Origin: Candidatus Muiribacterium halophilum
GTDB lineage: Bacteria; Muiribacteriota; Muiribacteriia; Muiribacteriales; Muiribacteriaceae
Reading direction: 5' to 3'
DNA length: 23,748 bases
Assembly: GCA_023228995.1 (NCBI GenBank)
Contig: JALOAD010000049.1
Coordinates: forward strand, 1-23,748
In this document: one piece after another, positions 21,674 through 23,748 of the stretch
Layout: each line of letters starts with the position of its first letter
Numbering within the stretch: the first letter of the stretch is position 1
Notes under the pieces: model-generated
What the model was told of the DNA's origin: nothing
Database searches by the model: none
Seen by the model: the letters and a program-made list of their open reading frames with translations, nothing else
Translations under genes and position numbers: made by a program

Positions 21674-23748
21674 TTATTGGTTATTAAGTATTTCTAAATC
21701 AGAAAAAATGTCTTTTTTTGTTCTAATAATTTTGTCGAAGATTGAAGTATCAACAATTTGTTCCATTCCGTGATTTACGATTATTATGTTTATTTTATGT
21801 TCTAATGCAATTTCTCTTAAAACCTCTAATGTTAAATTAATGTTTTCAACATCAACACCATCAAAAATTTCATCAAGAAACATTATATTGGAATGTTTTA
21901 ACTCAAGAACTAATTTTAGGTAGGATAACGCTATCGCAATATTAATTTTTTTATCTTCACCTTTCGATAAAGTTTCTGGATCTATTTCCAGAACATTTAA
22001 TTCCATAACTGTTGCATCAAAATCTTCATTCAATACTGCAGTGTATTCTGAATTAAGTTTAGTTAAAAAATTAGATAGATATTCATTGATTGGAACCAAT
22101 GCGTTTTTAATCATAGACTTTCTTATACCATCCACAGAAAACATTTCTTTAAGTTTATCATAGTTTTCTGATTTCTTATTTAATTCTGTGAGAGAATCAT
22201 TATTCTTAATATTTTCTTCTTTTAGTTTTTCTATCTTATCTTCTAATGTTTTTGTAGAGTCATTATCAACTTCTTCTTTAAGATTTTTGTATTGTGTGTT
22301 AAGAGTTCCAAGTTCTGTTTTAAGTTCGGTTAATTCTGTCTGATAATCTGTTTTCCTTTTGTAAATATCATCAAATTTGTTTCTGATTTTAGTATCTTCT
22401 AAAACACATCTATTCAAATATTTATCACAACTAACAATAAGTTCATTCTTTTCTTCTAAATCAATTTCCAATTTTTCTAAATGTTCCTTATGTTCATCTC
22501 CTGTAAGATTAGTTTCACAAGTTGGACAAGTACCATTGTTATATAATTCTATCTTTTCTTCAATGTTCTCAACTTCAACTTCTAATCTTGTTTTCTCCCT
22601 ATTTTTATCAGACTTCAATTTATTTAGTTTTACCATTTTCTTTGATTGTTCATCTTTTTCAGTTTCACAAACTTTTATTTTATCTTGTAATTCTTGAAAT
22701 AAAGGTTTCTTTGACATAATTTCATCCTTTATTTCTTTCATTTTTTCTTCCTTGGAAAACTCTTGTTTATTTTTAATGTTTTGTATAGTTTGTCTATATT
22801 CTAATATATTCTGTTCATTTCTATATATCTTATCATCTATCTCATTAATAATTTTTTGGTTACTGTCATCTAAATCTTTGACGATAGAATACAAAACATC
22901 TAATTCATTTAGGTTGAACAACTTATTTAATAAATTTTCTTTATCATCCTTTGATAATGATATAAAATTCTTAAAATCATTCATGTTAAGAGATATGAAA
23001 GACTTGAATACATCAAAATTATAACCTATGATTTTTTCTCTTTCCTTCTCTGACATTGTTTTAAATCTGGTGGTATAAGGTTCTTCATTAACAAACATCT
23101 CAAAATTATTAGGTTTGATGTATCTTTTCATAACTACATCATCCATAACTTGATTCTTGAAGTAAACACCTGTATATAATGATAAATTTCTTCTATTTGG
23201 TAGTTTATTTAATGCTAACCTTTTACCAGATTTACCTTGAACTTTACCGAACAAACATAATTCCAAGGCTTGTTTAATAGTTGAATTGTGAGTCACAGTA
23301 TAGTCTTTTAATAAAAAGAGTGGATTTTCTTTTAATGTAAATCCATAATAATCATCGACACCATAATATTCAATTTTTATACCTGTTCTACTTTTATCTT
23401 TATTTTCTTTATTCTTATGTAAAATGTTTTTTCTCTTTACTTTAATTGGTATTTCTTGTAAATTATTACCAGATATTGAAATGTTCCAATATGTTCCTTC
23501 AAAATTTATTTTCTTTAGACCTTTTTTAATCTTTTTTACTTTAGTTTTATAACCTAGAGAATTACATAATTCTTCAATATCTTTTATTAATAAATATGAT
23601 TTTTGTGTTATTGAAATATAATTATCTTTAACATAACCATCTGTATCAACAATTCCTGCTAATAATGCCAATCTTATATTTTTTGAATTAAACATGTATT
23701 CTTTTGGAATATGCTTATTGTTTAATAAATTATACTTTTTTAATAAAT
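21674..23748 (-). CDS. Rad50/SbcC-type (T4 gp46-like) recombination nuclease ATPase, intein-interrupted, 5' partial
   Basis: The frame is open to the window end; an ATG at 23695 is internal to the intein. From 23284 down the C-extein begins STIKQALELCLFGKV, the end of a Walker A (expected GxxGxGK|ST). Long coiled coils follow, flanking a zinc hook CPTC (about 22517-22528). The C-terminal ATPase half has the ABC signature LSKGEDKKINIAIALSY, Walker B NIMFLDEIFDGVD and the H-loop IIIVNHG. This is the ATPase subunit of the Mre11-Rad50-like (T4 gp46/gp47) complex that resects DNA ends for recombination-dependent replication. The N-terminal ATP-binding segment lies outside the window. Activity needs intein splicing, because the P-loop is split. 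Confidence 0.9.
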   Translation of the reverse strand, partial: LLKKYNLLNNKHIPKEYMFNSKNIRLALLAGIVDTDGYVKDNYISITQKSYLLIKDIEELCNSLGYKTKVKKIKKGLKKINFEGTYWNISISGNNLQEIPIKVKRKNILHKNKENKDKSRTGIKIEYYGVDDYYGFTLKENPLFLLKDYTVTHNSTIKQALELCLFGKVQGKSGKRLALNKLPNRRNLSLYTGVYFKNQVMDDVVMKRYIKPNNFEMFVNEEPYTTRFKTMSEKEREKIIGYNFDVFKSFISLNMNDFKNFISLSKDDKENLLNKLFNLNELDVLYSIVKDLDDSNQKIINEIDDKIYRNEQNILEYRQTIQNIKNKQEFSKEEKMKEIKDEIMSKKPLFQELQDKIKVCETEKDEQSKKMVKLNKLKSDKNREKTRLEVEVENIEEKIELYNNGTCPTCETNLTGDEHKEHLEKLEIDLEEKNELIVSCDKYLNRCVLEDTKIRNKFDDIYKRKTDYQTELTELKTELGTLNTQYKNLKEEVDNDSTKTLEDKIEKLKEENIKNNDSLTELNKKSENYDKLKEMFSVDGIRKSMIKNALVPINEYLSNFLTKLNSEYTAVLNEDFDATVMELNVLEIDPETLSKGEDKKINIAIALSYLKLVLELKHSNIMFLDEIFDGVDVENINLTLEVLREIALEHKINIIIVNHGMEQIVDTSIFDKIIRTKKDIFSDLEILNNQ
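23285..23748 (-). mobile_element. LAGLIDADG intein, C-terminal part, inserted in the Rad50 P-loop
   Basis: The translation from the window edge reads KYNLLNNKHIPKEYMFNSKN then IRLALLAGIVDTDGYV, a LAGLIDADG motif preceded by the typical 'L...NKHIP.EY' of intein endonucleases. Intein C-terminal blocks are YYGFTLKENPLFLLKDYTVT and HN (block F/G), followed by the obligatory +1 nucleophile Ser. The splice junction is N|S at 23285/23284. The intein N-terminus and the first LAGLIDADG motif are outside the window. Confidence 0.9.

Noticed and set aside
22377-23024. Forward ORFs opposite the Rad50-like gene
   Set aside because: They are complements of the coiled-coil region. Conserved zinc hook and ATPase motifs on the reverse strand show which strand codes.

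Overview
This window looks like part of a large, AT-rich, tailed dsDNA phage genome with a T4-like flavour, probably infecting a member of the Bacteroidota. The reasons are: compact genes on both strands; a Rad50/SbcC-type (T4 gp46-like) recombination nuclease subunit; a deoxynucleoside kinase; a dense population of homing endonucleases, with an intein and a probable group I intron; and a repeated late-promoter-like box. The host guess rests on two early-type promoters that carry the Bacteroidota -7 signature TAnnTTTG, and on the general absence of clear Shine-Dalgarno sequences. No tRNA, rRNA or CRISPR was seen.

Layout. Positions 1-405 hold the 3' part of a probable group I intron and the last exon of a deoxynucleoside kinase. 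Positions 467-2951 hold three forward genes with short similar N-terminal leaders: an unknown two-part protein, a nucleoside 2-deoxyribosyltransferase-like enzyme and a broken deoxyribose-phosphate aldolase. Next come a 5'-truncated homing endonuclease remnant (2978-3790, -), a HAD-like phosphatase (3851-4744, +), a small ORF carrying two opposed terminators, and a cysteine-peptidase-like gene (5010-5522, -). A four-gene reverse operon (7201 to 5593) encodes a kinase-like protein, two small proteins and a possible ADP-ribosyltransferase-like protein. The region 7206-18006 alternates forward phage genes (amidoligase-like with a C-terminal beta-helix, SAP-like protein, probable structural protein, isochorismatase-like hydrolase) with four related reverse-strand EDxHD (Vsr-fold) homing endonucleases. 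Two of these are preceded by an overlapping ribbon-helix-helix gene. After 18 kb come a small membrane protein, a GIY-YIG endonuclease, a frameshifted zinc-ribbon gene, an S4-like protein, a tandem pair of membrane-anchored GAF-like proteins, and the Rad50-like gene whose P-loop is interrupted by a LAGLIDADG intein and which runs off the end of the window.

Two systems stand out. First, at least ten otherwise unrelated proteins begin with a short K/aromatic/E-rich leader (MKKYTEFIKE, MKKYLNFINE, MKTKFYEFLNE and so on). It resembles the T4 capsid-targeting sequence (MKTYQEFIAE) that is clipped by the prohead protease. If this is right, these enzymes are packaged in the head and injected at infection. 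Second, mobile elements sit almost entirely at gene 3' ends, tail-to-tail and often overlapping. They share one DNA-binding architecture but carry interchangeable nuclease domains, and two form compact regulator-endonuclease cassettes. A 12-bp motif, TTTAATATATAA, precedes nearly every transcription unit and is probably the phage late promoter element.

Four single-base frameshifts (two in deoC, one in the zinc-ribbon gene, one in an endonuclease) lie in homopolymer runs and keep the family sequence intact on both sides. Sequencing or assembly error is therefore a serious alternative to real decay.
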